This document shows positions 1 to 8,455 of a stretch of DNA of 18,613 nucleotides, piece after piece. The translations under genes were made by a program, and so were the position numbers. Below the pieces are notes generated by a model, which was given only the letters and a program-made list of their open reading frames with translations, did no database searches and was not told where the DNA came from. Positions within the stretch are counted from its first letter, which is position 1, and every line of letters begins with the position of its first letter. The DNA comes from an uncultured Oscillospiraceae bacterium (GTDB taxonomy: Bacteria; Bacillota; Clostridia; Oscillospirales; Oscillospiraceae). The stretch covers positions 1-18,613 of the forward strand of contig CAAERF010000455.1 of the NCBI GenBank assembly GCA_900758315.1, given 5' to 3'.

Positions 1-172
1 CGATTTGGTAAGGTCCTCCGGGCTCTTTCTATATTTTCTCTGTTTTATCCGGGCGTAAGGGTACACTTTCCCCGCAAATTTTGATGTGAATTCAATAAAA
101 ATCAAATACTGTGCGTAATATCGTCAATCATGCGGTGATCTAAATAATAAAAGAAACCGCGCACTTCAAATA

Positions 173-1054
173 TCACTGATTGGTTTTCAACTTGTTCTGA
201 AAAAACTTCGTGTTATACAGTTTCAGTGCTGCGGGAACATCCAACTGATTGTTGCAGAATCCCAGCGTCTTTTCACAGTTGTGACCCATATCTGCAATCA
301 GCAACAATCCGGAAACAAAGGCGGCCATATCACTGTTAAGGAACAGCAGCGGATCGGCCATTTCCTGTGGGGTGGCAAGGCGTCCTGCGCCGCCGTTTTC
401 TTTGACAAGATTATCCTGCCCGCCGGCCATTTTCTCAAATTCCTTTTTCATGCCGGTGTCGGTGGAACCCGGCAGCAATGCATTCACACGGATCCCGCGC
501 TTTCCAAGCTCCACGGCTTTCAGCGAGGTGTAGTAGTTCATGGCACGCTTGGAGAGGGTGTAGGCCATAACACCCACGCCATCCTTAGGAGAAACTGACT
601 TCATAAACGCAACCATTTCATCCCACGTCTTGCAGTCCATAACTTTCACATACTCTTTGCGCCATTTTTCCCACATCAGACCACCACAGCTTGTCACATA
701 GGCAATGCTGCCGCCGGACGGAATGCGTTTTTCCAAATAGGTATCGGTCATGTACTTGTTTGCTATAAAATTCACTGTGAACGTCAGCCAGTAACTTGTC
801 CGCGCCCCGGACAGACCCGCCACACCGAAGAATCGGTCAATCACCTGCGGCAAAACGCCAAAGGCCGCATCAATGCTTCCTTTATCGGACAAGTCTGTTT
901 CAACAAAGGCTGACAAGCCCTCTATATCTGCTTTATTGCGATCCAGTGCGTATACCTGTGCGCCCAGTGCCACCAGTTTTTCACACAGAGCTTTGCCGAT
1001 GCCGCTGGCGGCACCCGTTACAACGCAGACCTTATTTTGATAATCTTCCAGCAT
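173..1054 (-). CDS. Short-chain dehydrogenase/reductase, 3-alpha-hydroxysteroid dehydrogenase/carbonyl reductase-like
   Basis: A 293-residue NAD(P)-dependent oxidoreductase of the classical SDR fold. The glycine-rich cofactor motif TGAASGIG is at residues 13-20. A candidate catalytic Ser is at 122 (TSCGG), and Tyr165 and Lys169 form YTLSK. About 40 residues separate the Ser and the Tyr, more than in ordinary SDRs. That insertion and the general pattern recall the Comamonas 3-alpha-HSD/carbonyl reductase group. The product has no membrane segment or signal peptide and should be cytoplasmic. It is the last gene of the minus-strand operon, 15 bases after the GH43 gene, with a good AAAGGAG site 7 bases before the ATG. 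In this setting it may oxidise or reduce a released sugar or an aglycone. The family is certain; the substrate is unknown. Confidence 0.9.
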   Translation of the reverse strand: MLEDYQNKVCVVTGAASGIGKALCEKLVALGAQVYALDRNKADIEGLSAFVETDLSDKGSIDAAFGVLPQVIDRFFGVAGLSGARTSYWLTFTVNFIANKYMTDTYLEKRIPSGGSIAYVTSCGGLMWEKWRKEYVKVMDCKTWDEMVAFMKSVSPKDGVGVMAYTLSKRAMNYYTSLKAVELGKRGIRVNALLPGSTDTGMKKEFEKMAGGQDNLVKENGGAGRLATPQEMADPLLFLNSDMAAFVSGLLLIADMGHNCEKTLGFCNNQLDVPAALKLYNTKFFQNKLKTNQ

Positions 1055-1069
1055 GGATTTGCTCCTTTC

Positions 1070-2485
1070 TCAATGAAACTTCGCGGCGGCCAACGACAGT
1101 GTTCCATAGCCCTTCATGCGGAAATAAATGGCACTGATTCCATCAGGGATTGCCAGTTCCGTTGTCTGCCATGTCCACTCGTTCCCTCTTGCCGCCGAAA
1201 CCGTGCCTATCGGCTCACCATCCGCAGTGAGGAGTACGTCAAAGCCGCCATAATAGCACATACCACGCGTCTTGACCGATACTTTCGTGACATTCTGAAA
1301 ATTCAGATATTTGAATCCAACTACCGTACCGGGAGTTAAATTGCAGATATATGCTTCCGGTTTACTTTCACTTTCCGGCATGACATCCGCGCCGTCCTGC
1401 GTGATGTACGGGAACGGATTCTGCCCGGCCTCGGCATTGACCTGCGGCGGCTGCGTCATATACAGGTTACAGGCGGCATAGGCGGGCAGTTCACGCAATT
1501 CGACAGCCGACAAGGGAGCGCCGTTCGGTCCGCTTGTTGTGATTTCCACCTGCGGGATATGCCCGTCCGACAAAATTTCAATCGGTTCCACCATGCCTTG
1601 ACGGCAGAACAGGCTGCTGTTCGTGTGGCGATGGTAGAACACATACCAGCGCCCATTTATCTGCTCGATACTGCCGTGGTTGTTGCCCGTAAAATACCGC
1701 GCCGTGTCACACAAGCCTAAATCGGCATTATCTACCAGCGTGCCGCCATAAACAAAGCCGCGGCAGGGGCTGTCACTGACAGCGTAGCACAGTTCATGGC
1801 TCAACTCGGACGAGTAGATAAAATAGTACTTATCCCCCACTTTGCGGATGCTGCTTGCCTCGAAAAATGCGTGTCCCTCAAAGCCCGTTCCTTTTGCAGT
1901 CTGGGCACCGGGTACAACAGCCGGATAGGTTTGCTCAACAGTCAGCATATCGGACGCAAGGCGATAACAGAGCGCCCCTGTGCGACCCGGCATCATCGGC
2001 GGGCAGAAGCCGCTGTATAGCCATGTGGTTTTCCCCTCGGTCAGCACACCGGGGTCAAATTGCTGCTCATCACCGGGGCGCGCGCCCAAAGTCGTGCCAT
2101 CCGGGTAATGAACATCCCCGTAATAGGTATATTTTCCTGCGGGGGTATCACAGACAGCCACCGAGATGGCAGAGGTTTCGTTCAGCGCATAATAGAGATA
2201 GTAGCGTCCATCCGGACCGCAGGTCACATCGGGGGCGTACAGGCACTGGCGGCCATCCTCGTTATGGGCAGCTTCGGCGCGGGTGTAGATGATGCCCTCG
2301 TACTGCCAATCGGTCAAGTCATCCACCGGGGCTGACCAGCATACATAGTCGTTCTGGCAAAAAGCATAGCCGGCAAAGCGGTCATGGCTGCCGTAGATAT
2401 AGACACGTTTGCCAAACACATGCGGTTCACCGTCCGGCACATACTCCCAGCTTGGGAGATACGGATTCATTCCGTGATTTTTCAT
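1070..2485 (-). CDS. GH43 glycosidase with C-terminal CBM6-like domain (arabinofuranosidase/xylosidase type)
   Basis: A 471-residue inverting glycosidase with the five-bladed propeller of GH43 in about residues 5-315. The usual three acidic residues are visible: Asp18 in VPDGEPHVF (general base), Asp86 in LYAPDV (pKa modulator) and Glu209 in FFEASSIRK (general acid). His270 in GNNHGS fits the metal/histidine position. From about 340 to the end lies a beta-sandwich (YICNLTPGTVVGFKYLNF..., ending in YFRMKGYG) resembling a CBM6-type carbohydrate-binding module. The likely activity is alpha-L-arabinofuranosidase or beta-xylosidase. There is no signal peptide, so it should act in the cytoplasm. 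It lies 10 bases after the GH2 gene, with AAGGAG upstream of the ATG. Unlike the other two GH43 proteins here, it has the canonical Asp base. Confidence 0.9.
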   Translation of the reverse strand: MKNHGMNPYLPSWEYVPDGEPHVFGKRVYIYGSHDRFAGYAFCQNDYVCWSAPVDDLTDWQYEGIIYTRAEAAHNEDGRQCLYAPDVTCGPDGRYYLYYALNETSAISVAVCDTPAGKYTYYGDVHYPDGTTLGARPGDEQQFDPGVLTEGKTTWLYSGFCPPMMPGRTGALCYRLASDMLTVEQTYPAVVPGAQTAKGTGFEGHAFFEASSIRKVGDKYYFIYSSELSHELCYAVSDSPCRGFVYGGTLVDNADLGLCDTARYFTGNNHGSIEQINGRWYVFYHRHTNSSLFCRQGMVEPIEILSDGHIPQVEITTSGPNGAPLSAVELRELPAYAACNLYMTQPPQVNAEAGQNPFPYITQDGADVMPESESKPEAYICNLTPGTVVGFKYLNFQNVTKVSVKTRGMCYYGGFDVLLTADGEPIGTVSAARGNEWTWQTTELAIPDGISAIYFRMKGYGTLSLAAAKFH

Positions 2486-2495
2486 AAGTTTCTCC

Positions 2496-4925
2496 TTATT
2501 CAGCGCTCAAATGCAGGATTGCCGGAGCGCAGCCGTCGGCAGTAAAGGTCACAGTCACCGGTCCGGTCTTTTCCGTGCTGCGCAGGACAGCCTGTAAATG
2601 ACCCTGCCAGCTCTTATGGTGGTGTTGGTCGTAATGCTCGGCGTTTTTATAGGCGGCGCTGCCGTAGCCTTGCAAAGATGCCGCACCGACCACCTCGATT
2701 TTCACATCATAGTCGGGCAACAGTTTGACGGTGCCGTTTTTATCTGTTACATAAACATCCGCAAAGCAGAAATCCTGTCCGCCCGCGCGCAAAATGTTCT
2801 TATCGGTCTTGACGGTCAGCACGGTTTCGGCATCAGCTGTGCGCACCGAAGTGCGGTAGATTTCCTGTCCGTCCGCATCATAGCCAACACCCACGAGTTC
2901 ACCCGGTTCATAAATGCAGGGAATCTTGGCAAAGTAGTCTTTCACCTGTGCCTTGCCCGCGCTCTTGCCGTTCACAAAAATTTCCACACTGTCAGCATCC
3001 GTGTAGGCATCTACAAAAGTCCGTTTTCCCTCATATCCTTCATAAGTCCAGCCGTCTACCGTATCGGTCCAGCGGTAACTTGTGGCAATAGGGGGCTTTC
3101 CGTTATGAACAGGCGGCTGGCTGGCAAGGTACAGCGCGTGTACAGGCTTGTCTAAAAAGCCGCCCCAAATAAACTCATAACGATGCAGCGACGGCTCTGC
3201 CTGCCCTGTCAAATCCAGCACGCCGCCGTGGTTTGTGACCCACGGGTAGCTTTTGTGTTCCTCGCTTTCCTCATAGTGCAGGTCGCAGCAGTTGATTTCA
3301 CCCAAGTGAGATTGCAATGTCCAGACAAAATCGCCAATCAGGTAGGGGTGTGTCTTGGCAAACTTCATCGTATCCGGCAGCATGGTATGGCGGGTTTCGG
3401 TACCCAGCAGTACACGTTCCGGGTGGAGTTTGTGCAATACCTCATACCGATCCTCATAGTAGTTATACCCGGCAATATCCAAATAAGGGTAAAGGTTTTT
3501 TGTGGCATCTTCATCCATGCGGATGTAGGTTTCCGGGTAAACCTGCCCTTTCTCGTTGTCGGGCAGATTGTTGACTGCGCTGCGGAAGATGGACGCATAG
3601 TGCATCCAATCCGCCTTTTGCCGTTCAGGGTCATCGCGCATCCATTCGTCCTCATCGGTTGTCAGATAAGGCGTACCATCCAGATATTCCCGCAGCCAAT
3701 GTACGCTGGGGCATAAAGTGGTCGGACGGGTCGTATCCAGCGCATGGATGGCATCTACAATTTCCTTGCCGACGCGCACGCCCTTTACACCGCCGGTCTC
3801 CGGGATTTCGTTGCCGATGGAGTAAATCACCACACTGGGATGATTGTAGGCATCCTGCACCATTGCGGCTGTATCGACCTTAAAGTCCTGCATAAAATAT
3901 CGGTTATAAGGGGAATTGGGGGACTTCATACGATACCAATAGTCAAACGCCTCATCCATCACATAAAGACCCACTTCATCGCAAGCTTTCATCAGACTGC
4001 GGCTCATCGGGTGGTGGGCGCTGCGGATTGCGTTGAACCCGGCCTTTTTGATATTGCGGGCGCGGTGCAGTTCGGTGGCATCATTGTTGATAACGCCGAT
4101 AACGCCCATATCATTATGGATGCAGCCGCCGCGCAAAAACGTCGGTTCCCCATTGATAAGCAATCCACGCGCGGGGTCAATTTCAATTACACGCAGACCA
4201 AACGATTCCGTGACCGTGTCAACTGCTTTTCCGCCACTGTACAGGGTGACTTCGGCAAGATACAGATTCGGATGTTCGGCGTTCCAGAGCTTTGCGTCCG
4301 GAATCTCCAGTTCGACCACAGCATGTCCGTCTGCAACAGCCGCTTTGGCGCAAACCACTTCCTTCCCGTTTTTCTCGGCGATTCGCACCTCGGCACAGTC
4401 ACCGCCGTGGGTCATTACCTCGACCCGCACGCAAGCGGGTGCGACAGACAACGTTGTGACACGCACGCCGTATCGTTGCATATAGGCGTCCTCACCCACC
4501 AGCAGATGCACCGGGCGGTAAATACCGCCGCCCGTGTACCAACGATTATGACCGTCCTGCGGCACATGGGCGGTGACTTCAATTGTATTGTCGCCTTCGC
4601 GCAGAAGTCCATCCAGTTCCACCGCAAATGGCGTGTACCCGTAAGCTTTTTCGGCGGCGGGGCGGTCATTCACGGTCACCGTCGTCATGCAGTATACACC
4701 CTCAAATTCCAGTACAAGGTGCTTATTTATAAGTTCCGATGTGATGTGCAGATTCTTTGTATAGGTATAATCGTTGCCGCGCCAGCCTGCCAGCAGAAAC
4801 CATGTAAACCCCGGCTCGGTATTGCGCGGGGTGTTGAGCATGGCGTCATGCGGCAGGGTCACATCAAAATCGCGGCCATCGGGGCAGCTGAAATGCCAGC
4901 CGGTGTTAAAATCCAATCTTTGCAT
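2496..4925 (-). CDS. GH2 glycoside hydrolase, beta-galactosidase-like
   Basis: A retaining beta-glycosidase of 809 residues counted from ATG 4925. A TTG two codons upstream is also possible, but it lies only 4 bases from the AAAGG site, whereas the ATG lies 10 bases away. Order of parts: N-terminal jelly roll (about 1-145, RWYTGGGIYRPV), Ig-like domain (150-245), TIM barrel (250-590), then two further Ig-like domains, the first DUF4982-like (HDADSVEIFVNGKSAG region). The acid/base is Glu373 in YSIGNE and the nucleophile Glu510 in LLGTETRH. The barrel also has RSAHHP and DEAFD, typical of GH2. It has no signal peptide and is predicted cytoplasmic. Beta-galactosidase is the likeliest activity; other GH2 specificities cannot be excluded. 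It starts 13 bases after the GH3 stop. Confidence 0.92.
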   Translation of the reverse strand: MQRLDFNTGWHFSCPDGRDFDVTLPHDAMLNTPRNTEPGFTWFLLAGWRGNDYTYTKNLHITSELINKHLVLEFEGVYCMTTVTVNDRPAAEKAYGYTPFAVELDGLLREGDNTIEVTAHVPQDGHNRWYTGGGIYRPVHLLVGEDAYMQRYGVRVTTLSVAPACVRVEVMTHGGDCAEVRIAEKNGKEVVCAKAAVADGHAVVELEIPDAKLWNAEHPNLYLAEVTLYSGGKAVDTVTESFGLRVIEIDPARGLLINGEPTFLRGGCIHNDMGVIGVINNDATELHRARNIKKAGFNAIRSAHHPMSRSLMKACDEVGLYVMDEAFDYWYRMKSPNSPYNRYFMQDFKVDTAAMVQDAYNHPSVVIYSIGNEIPETGGVKGVRVGKEIVDAIHALDTTRPTTLCPSVHWLREYLDGTPYLTTDEDEWMRDDPERQKADWMHYASIFRSAVNNLPDNEKGQVYPETYIRMDEDATKNLYPYLDIAGYNYYEDRYEVLHKLHPERVLLGTETRHTMLPDTMKFAKTHPYLIGDFVWTLQSHLGEINCCDLHYEESEEHKSYPWVTNHGGVLDLTGQAEPSLHRYEFIWGGFLDKPVHALYLASQPPVHNGKPPIATSYRWTDTVDGWTYEGYEGKRTFVDAYTDADSVEIFVNGKSAGKAQVKDYFAKIPCIYEPGELVGVGYDADGQEIYRTSVRTADAETVLTVKTDKNILRAGGQDFCFADVYVTDKNGTVKLLPDYDVKIEVVGAASLQGYGSAAYKNAEHYDQHHHKSWQGHLQAVLRSTEKTGPVTVTFTADGCAPAILHLSAE

Positions 4926-4938
4926 TGTCAATTTACCT

Positions 4939-7335
4939 TTACATGATTTTTGTGTCAGCTACAAAGCTGCGATTTTTGCCATCGGGATAAGCATCTCCCA
5001 CAATCATGAACTCCGCTTTCCCGCGAATATCCTCAGAGGATGCCCCGACCATCAGCTCGACTTTCCCGTGTTCGACTTTCCAACGCATATCGGCATCCAG
5101 AAAAGCCAGTTGGCTCATTGGCAGGGAAAGACAGACCGTTTTTTCTTCACCCGGCTGCAGATTCACTTTGGCAAACCCCACCAGTTCTTTAACGGGACGT
5201 ACCATGCTTGCCGCCACATCATGCACATAAAACTGCACGATTTCTGTGCCGGCTTTATTTCCTGCGTTGCGCACATGCAGCCGCCCTTTCAGTACACCGT
5301 CGGCCTGAATAGCGTCTTTTTCCAACCGCAATGTATCGTACTCGTATTTTGTATAACTCAGTCCATGACCAAAGCAGTAGCGTGGCGTGTGCGCTCCATC
5401 GATATAGGCGTTTTTCGGCGTGCCTCCTGTCATACTGTAACAGGTATTTGTCGGGTGGTTGTAGTACACAGGAATCTGCCCCTCATGGCGTGCCACTGTA
5501 CAGGGCAGCTTACCGCAGGGATTCGCTGTTCCGGTCAGCAGCGCGGCAATGGCCTCACCGCCCTGCGCACCGGGAGCCCATGCCTCCAGTATCGCGTTGC
5601 ATACGCGGTCTGCCGTATCGCTGCTGATGGGGTGACCGTCAAAGTGAACGCCGACAACCGGCTTGTGCAACGATTCCAATTTTTCTAGAAAGCGTTCCTG
5701 ACAGACCGGCAGTCCAATGTGCATGGCATCAATACCCTCGCCCGTTGTGCAGGACGCATTCCAGCCATAATGACCGCCCAAAGTGCAAATCACCAAATCG
5801 GCATCTTTTGCGATCTGCAGTGCCGCATCATGACCGCTTTCCTCATTGCCGGCATAGGGGTATCCCTGTGCGTACAGAAACTCTGTATGCGGGGCAGCAA
5901 GGCGCAATGCCCCCAGCATACTATACGCATCGGGATAGCAGCGCCGTGCCAGCGGCTCGACACCGGGGTTTTCCATAACGACTTCGCTTCCCGGATATGT
6001 CTTCTGCACCGCATTTTCTGCAGCCGGAGAATCCGTATCGGCCTGGATGCCGGCCATGCTCATCTTAACGCCCAGCGTATTTTCTTTCATGGCCAGTGCC
6101 GAATATCCGCCGAATAAGGCACGGACACTGTCAGCGTGCCAGCCGATAACAGCTACCTTTTTTACGCTCTTTGCCAGTGGCAAGACACCGTCGTTTTTCA
6201 GCAGGATCATTGACTCCTGCGCGATTTTGCGGTTCAGCGCCGTATCTGCGGGAGTGATTTCCGCCTGTACATTTTCAGCGGGGAAGGGGTTTTCAAACAG
6301 ACCCAAACGGAATTTCATGGTCAGAATACGCAGCACCGCTTCGTCCAGCAGCGATTCCTGCACAACACCGCTGCGAATGTTTTCTTTCAGTTCATCGTTA
6401 TAAGCCGCAATGGTCGGAAGCTCTTGATCCATACCCGCTTCCAGCGCAAGGCGTCCTGCCTCGGCAGGACTCTCAGCCAGATGATAAATCGATTCCAGCT
6501 GTTCCACAGCACTGTAATCCGACACAGTTACACCGTTAAAGCCCATCTCACCGCGCAGCAGATCACGCAAAATCGCTTTACTGCCTGCCGGGACCTGCCC
6601 ATCAATGGCAGCATAGGAGTTCATTACGCTGTCAAGTTTTCCATCTGTAATAGCTGCCTGAAACGGCTTGGCATAAACTTCACGCAGTTCACGCGGGGAA
6701 ACGACTGCCTGTGCCGTATGGATTCCACCCTGTCCTGCCATAAACCCAAGAAAATGTTTGCTGCAGGCACTCATACGATGTTTATCCTGTAAGCCTTTCA
6801 CATAGGCTGTCCCCATCGCAGCGGCAAGGGTCGGATCCTCACCGTAGGTTTCTCCCATACGACCAAAGCGCGGGTCACGGCAGATATCGAACACAGGAGC
6901 CAGCGCATGACTGATTCCCATAGCGCGTCCCTGCCGGGCAATGCAGGCTGCCATTTTCTGCTGCTGCTCCGGGTCCCATGTGGAAGCCTGCCCCAGCCCG
7001 CAGGGAAAAGAAGTCGCCGCTGTCACCATCACACCCGTTAATGTCTCGATATGGAAAATGGCGGGGATATGATGTTTGCCGGACTCCATGATTTGTTTCT
7101 GCAGCCTTGTAATAAGTCCCGCTGCGCTGCCCACATCGTCCAGCATAGTCGCAATCAAAATGCAAACCTGACCGACACCGTAGGGGTTCTGCTTCTCCAC
7201 CGATTTGCCAAGGAAAGAATCAATGGCATTGTAGCATTGGATCTGACCAAATTTTTCATCCAAATTCATCCGTGCCAGCAGGTCACTGGCACGTTCTTCC
7301 GGGGAAAGACTGCTATCTTGGTATTTCTGCATCAT
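4939..7335 (-). CDS. GH3 beta-glycosidase (beta-glucosidase/xylosidase type)
   Basis: A 798-residue retaining exo-beta-glycosidase. The N-terminal TIM barrel (about 10-345) contains RDPRFGRMGETYGEDP (153-168), SKHFLGF (192-198) and the nucleophile Asp273 in VTVSDYSAV. The second alpha/beta sandwich domain (about 370-620) has a candidate acid/base Glu533 in TTGEGID. GHGLSYT (656-662) precedes a C-terminal fibronectin type III-like domain (about 685-765). This is the usual length and order for three-domain GH3 enzymes. No signal peptide is visible, so it should be intracellular. It follows the GH43 gene by 10 bases, with AAAGGAA before two tandem ATG codons (7335 and 7332). The sequence alone does not decide between glucosidase, xylosidase, galactosidase and arabinosidase. 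Confidence 0.93.
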   Translation of the reverse strand: MMQKYQDSSLSPEERASDLLARMNLDEKFGQIQCYNAIDSFLGKSVEKQNPYGVGQVCILIATMLDDVGSAAGLITRLQKQIMESGKHHIPAIFHIETLTGVMVTAATSFPCGLGQASTWDPEQQQKMAACIARQGRAMGISHALAPVFDICRDPRFGRMGETYGEDPTLAAAMGTAYVKGLQDKHRMSACSKHFLGFMAGQGGIHTAQAVVSPRELREVYAKPFQAAITDGKLDSVMNSYAAIDGQVPAGSKAILRDLLRGEMGFNGVTVSDYSAVEQLESIYHLAESPAEAGRLALEAGMDQELPTIAAYNDELKENIRSGVVQESLLDEAVLRILTMKFRLGLFENPFPAENVQAEITPADTALNRKIAQESMILLKNDGVLPLAKSVKKVAVIGWHADSVRALFGGYSALAMKENTLGVKMSMAGIQADTDSPAAENAVQKTYPGSEVVMENPGVEPLARRCYPDAYSMLGALRLAAPHTEFLYAQGYPYAGNEESGHDAALQIAKDADLVICTLGGHYGWNASCTTGEGIDAMHIGLPVCQERFLEKLESLHKPVVGVHFDGHPISSDTADRVCNAILEAWAPGAQGGEAIAALLTGTANPCGKLPCTVARHEGQIPVYYNHPTNTCYSMTGGTPKNAYIDGAHTPRYCFGHGLSYTKYEYDTLRLEKDAIQADGVLKGRLHVRNAGNKAGTEIVQFYVHDVAASMVRPVKELVGFAKVNLQPGEEKTVCLSLPMSQLAFLDADMRWKVEHGKVELMVGASSEDIRGKAEFMIVGDAYPDGKNRSFVADTKIM

Positions 7336-7345
7336 CGTATTTCCT

Positions 7346-8395
7346 TTACTCGTAATCTTCCAGTTTCCAGCTGTCCCGCCATTCGATCTTCACAGTATCG
7401 CCGTCAAAAAGGATGGGAAGCCAAACATAGTCGGCATTGCGCGTATCCTCTTGCGGCAAATTGGCAAGCAGCGCCCAATCCGCAGGCGTTTTCTCCACGT
7501 CCGGATCAAAGAGTCTGTCGTAAAGCGGACCATAATGCGTGTAGTCGTAATCCGGTGCATTCGGCATCCAGCGGTCGGCACAGGCAATGTACAAGTCCTT
7601 TTTGTTCGGAACCTTGAATACCGACGAGATCTGGCTGTGAAAGCTCGTTTTTGTCTTGTCACCAATATGCGGGTCACCCTGTACCGTATAAGGACCGTGC
7701 CATGTATCAGCCATGGCTGCCTCTGACGGATTCGGGAAATACCCGGTTGTACCGGAAGTCAACAAATAGTGTTTTCCATGCCGTATAAAATGCGCCGTAG
7801 CCTCCCGCACATGGGGCGGTCCTTTGTGGGGAAAATGCGTGGAGTAATAGCCGGTCACATCGGTGTAATCCTCCGTCAAATCGGCGATGATCGTCTCAGA
7901 ATGTACGCGTTCAAAGAAATAATACGCTTTTCCGTCCGGTGCTACAGCCAAGTCAAAGTCACCCGCACTCATACCAAGTGGGCGCAGTTTTTCCCTCACA
8001 ATGGTATACGGACCAAAGAAGGAGTCTGCCGTAAGCACTGTTTCGGTCTGCGTCTGGTCTTTCTCCATAATTTTCAGCCAACAGACATATTTTTGGGTCC
8101 GTGCATTATAAATGATGTGCGGACGATCCATCATAGAAGTGGGGTGCAGCGAACTGTTCGGGTCATCCGTCACGGGCGGGATGAGCAGACCTCGATCCTC
8201 CCAGTTATACAAATCTGTAGATGCGTAATAACGAACGCCCCAGTGCCAGATGCCCGCAGCCTTGTCCGTTTTTTCCTTGTTTTCGCCGTACCAGTAGTAC
8301 ACACCATCGAGATAAATCAGTGAGCCGCCATGTGCTTGAATGCGGTTCCCGTTTGTATCCAGCCACACTTGACCGGGGTAAAATGCATCGTACAT
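7346..8395 (-). CDS. GH43 subfamily 24-like enzyme (exo-beta-1,3-galactanase-like)
   Basis: A 349-residue single-domain protein. Its opening FYPGQVWLDTNGNRIQAHGG, then VYYWYGENK (33-40), and STDLYNWEDRGL are characteristic of the exo-beta-1,3-galactanase branch of GH43. The usual Asp base of GH43 near the N-terminus is absent, with HGG at that place. Candidate catalytic residues are Asp90 (DRPHI), Glu198 (REATAHF, general acid) and Gln255 (FHSQISSVF). Their spacing matches the Glu/Glu/Gln set that I recall for Phanerochaete Pc1,3Gal43A, where Gln replaces the base. It is predicted cytoplasmic. It is closely related to the catalytic part of the GH43 gene at 14493 but lacks that protein's N-terminal helical domain. 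An AGAAGGGA ribosome site sits directly after a hairpin terminator, so expression depends on read-through from the symporter gene. Confidence 0.85.
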   Translation of the reverse strand: MYDAFYPGQVWLDTNGNRIQAHGGSLIYLDGVYYWYGENKEKTDKAAGIWHWGVRYYASTDLYNWEDRGLLIPPVTDDPNSSLHPTSMMDRPHIIYNARTQKYVCWLKIMEKDQTQTETVLTADSFFGPYTIVREKLRPLGMSAGDFDLAVAPDGKAYYFFERVHSETIIADLTEDYTDVTGYYSTHFPHKGPPHVREATAHFIRHGKHYLLTSGTTGYFPNPSEAAMADTWHGPYTVQGDPHIGDKTKTSFHSQISSVFKVPNKKDLYIACADRWMPNAPDYDYTHYGPLYDRLFDPDVEKTPADWALLANLPQEDTRNADYVWLPILFDGDTVKIEWRDSWKLEDYE

Positions 8396-8412
8396 TACTC
8401 ATATTCCCTTCT

Positions 8413-8448
8413 AAAAAGCGGGCAGAGAAGATTCCCTGCCCGCAAAAA
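8413..8448 (-). terminator. Intra-operon rho-independent terminator/attenuator after the symporter gene
   Basis: On the minus strand GCGGGCAG (8443-8436) and CTGCCCGC (8425-8418) pair perfectly over 8 GC-rich bases around a 10-base loop, followed by TTTTT (8417-8413). The plus strand has no T-tract after the stem, so it should stop leftward transcription only. It sits 7 bases after the symporter stop codon, between the symporter and the five downstream operon genes. I see no new promoter between it and the next start codon, so partial read-through is inferred. Confidence 0.88.
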
Positions 8449-8455
8449 TAGTGTA

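Noticed and set aside
132..159. Possible terminator of the minus-strand operon (GCGGT with ACCGC)
   Set aside because: The stem is only 5 bases with an 18-base loop and no well-placed T-tract; it does not support a terminator call.
3744..4946. A 400-codon plus-strand open frame opposite the GH2 gene
   Set aside because: Antisense to a GH2 protein with intact catalytic motifs; the His/Phe/Ile-rich translation has no recognisable domain.
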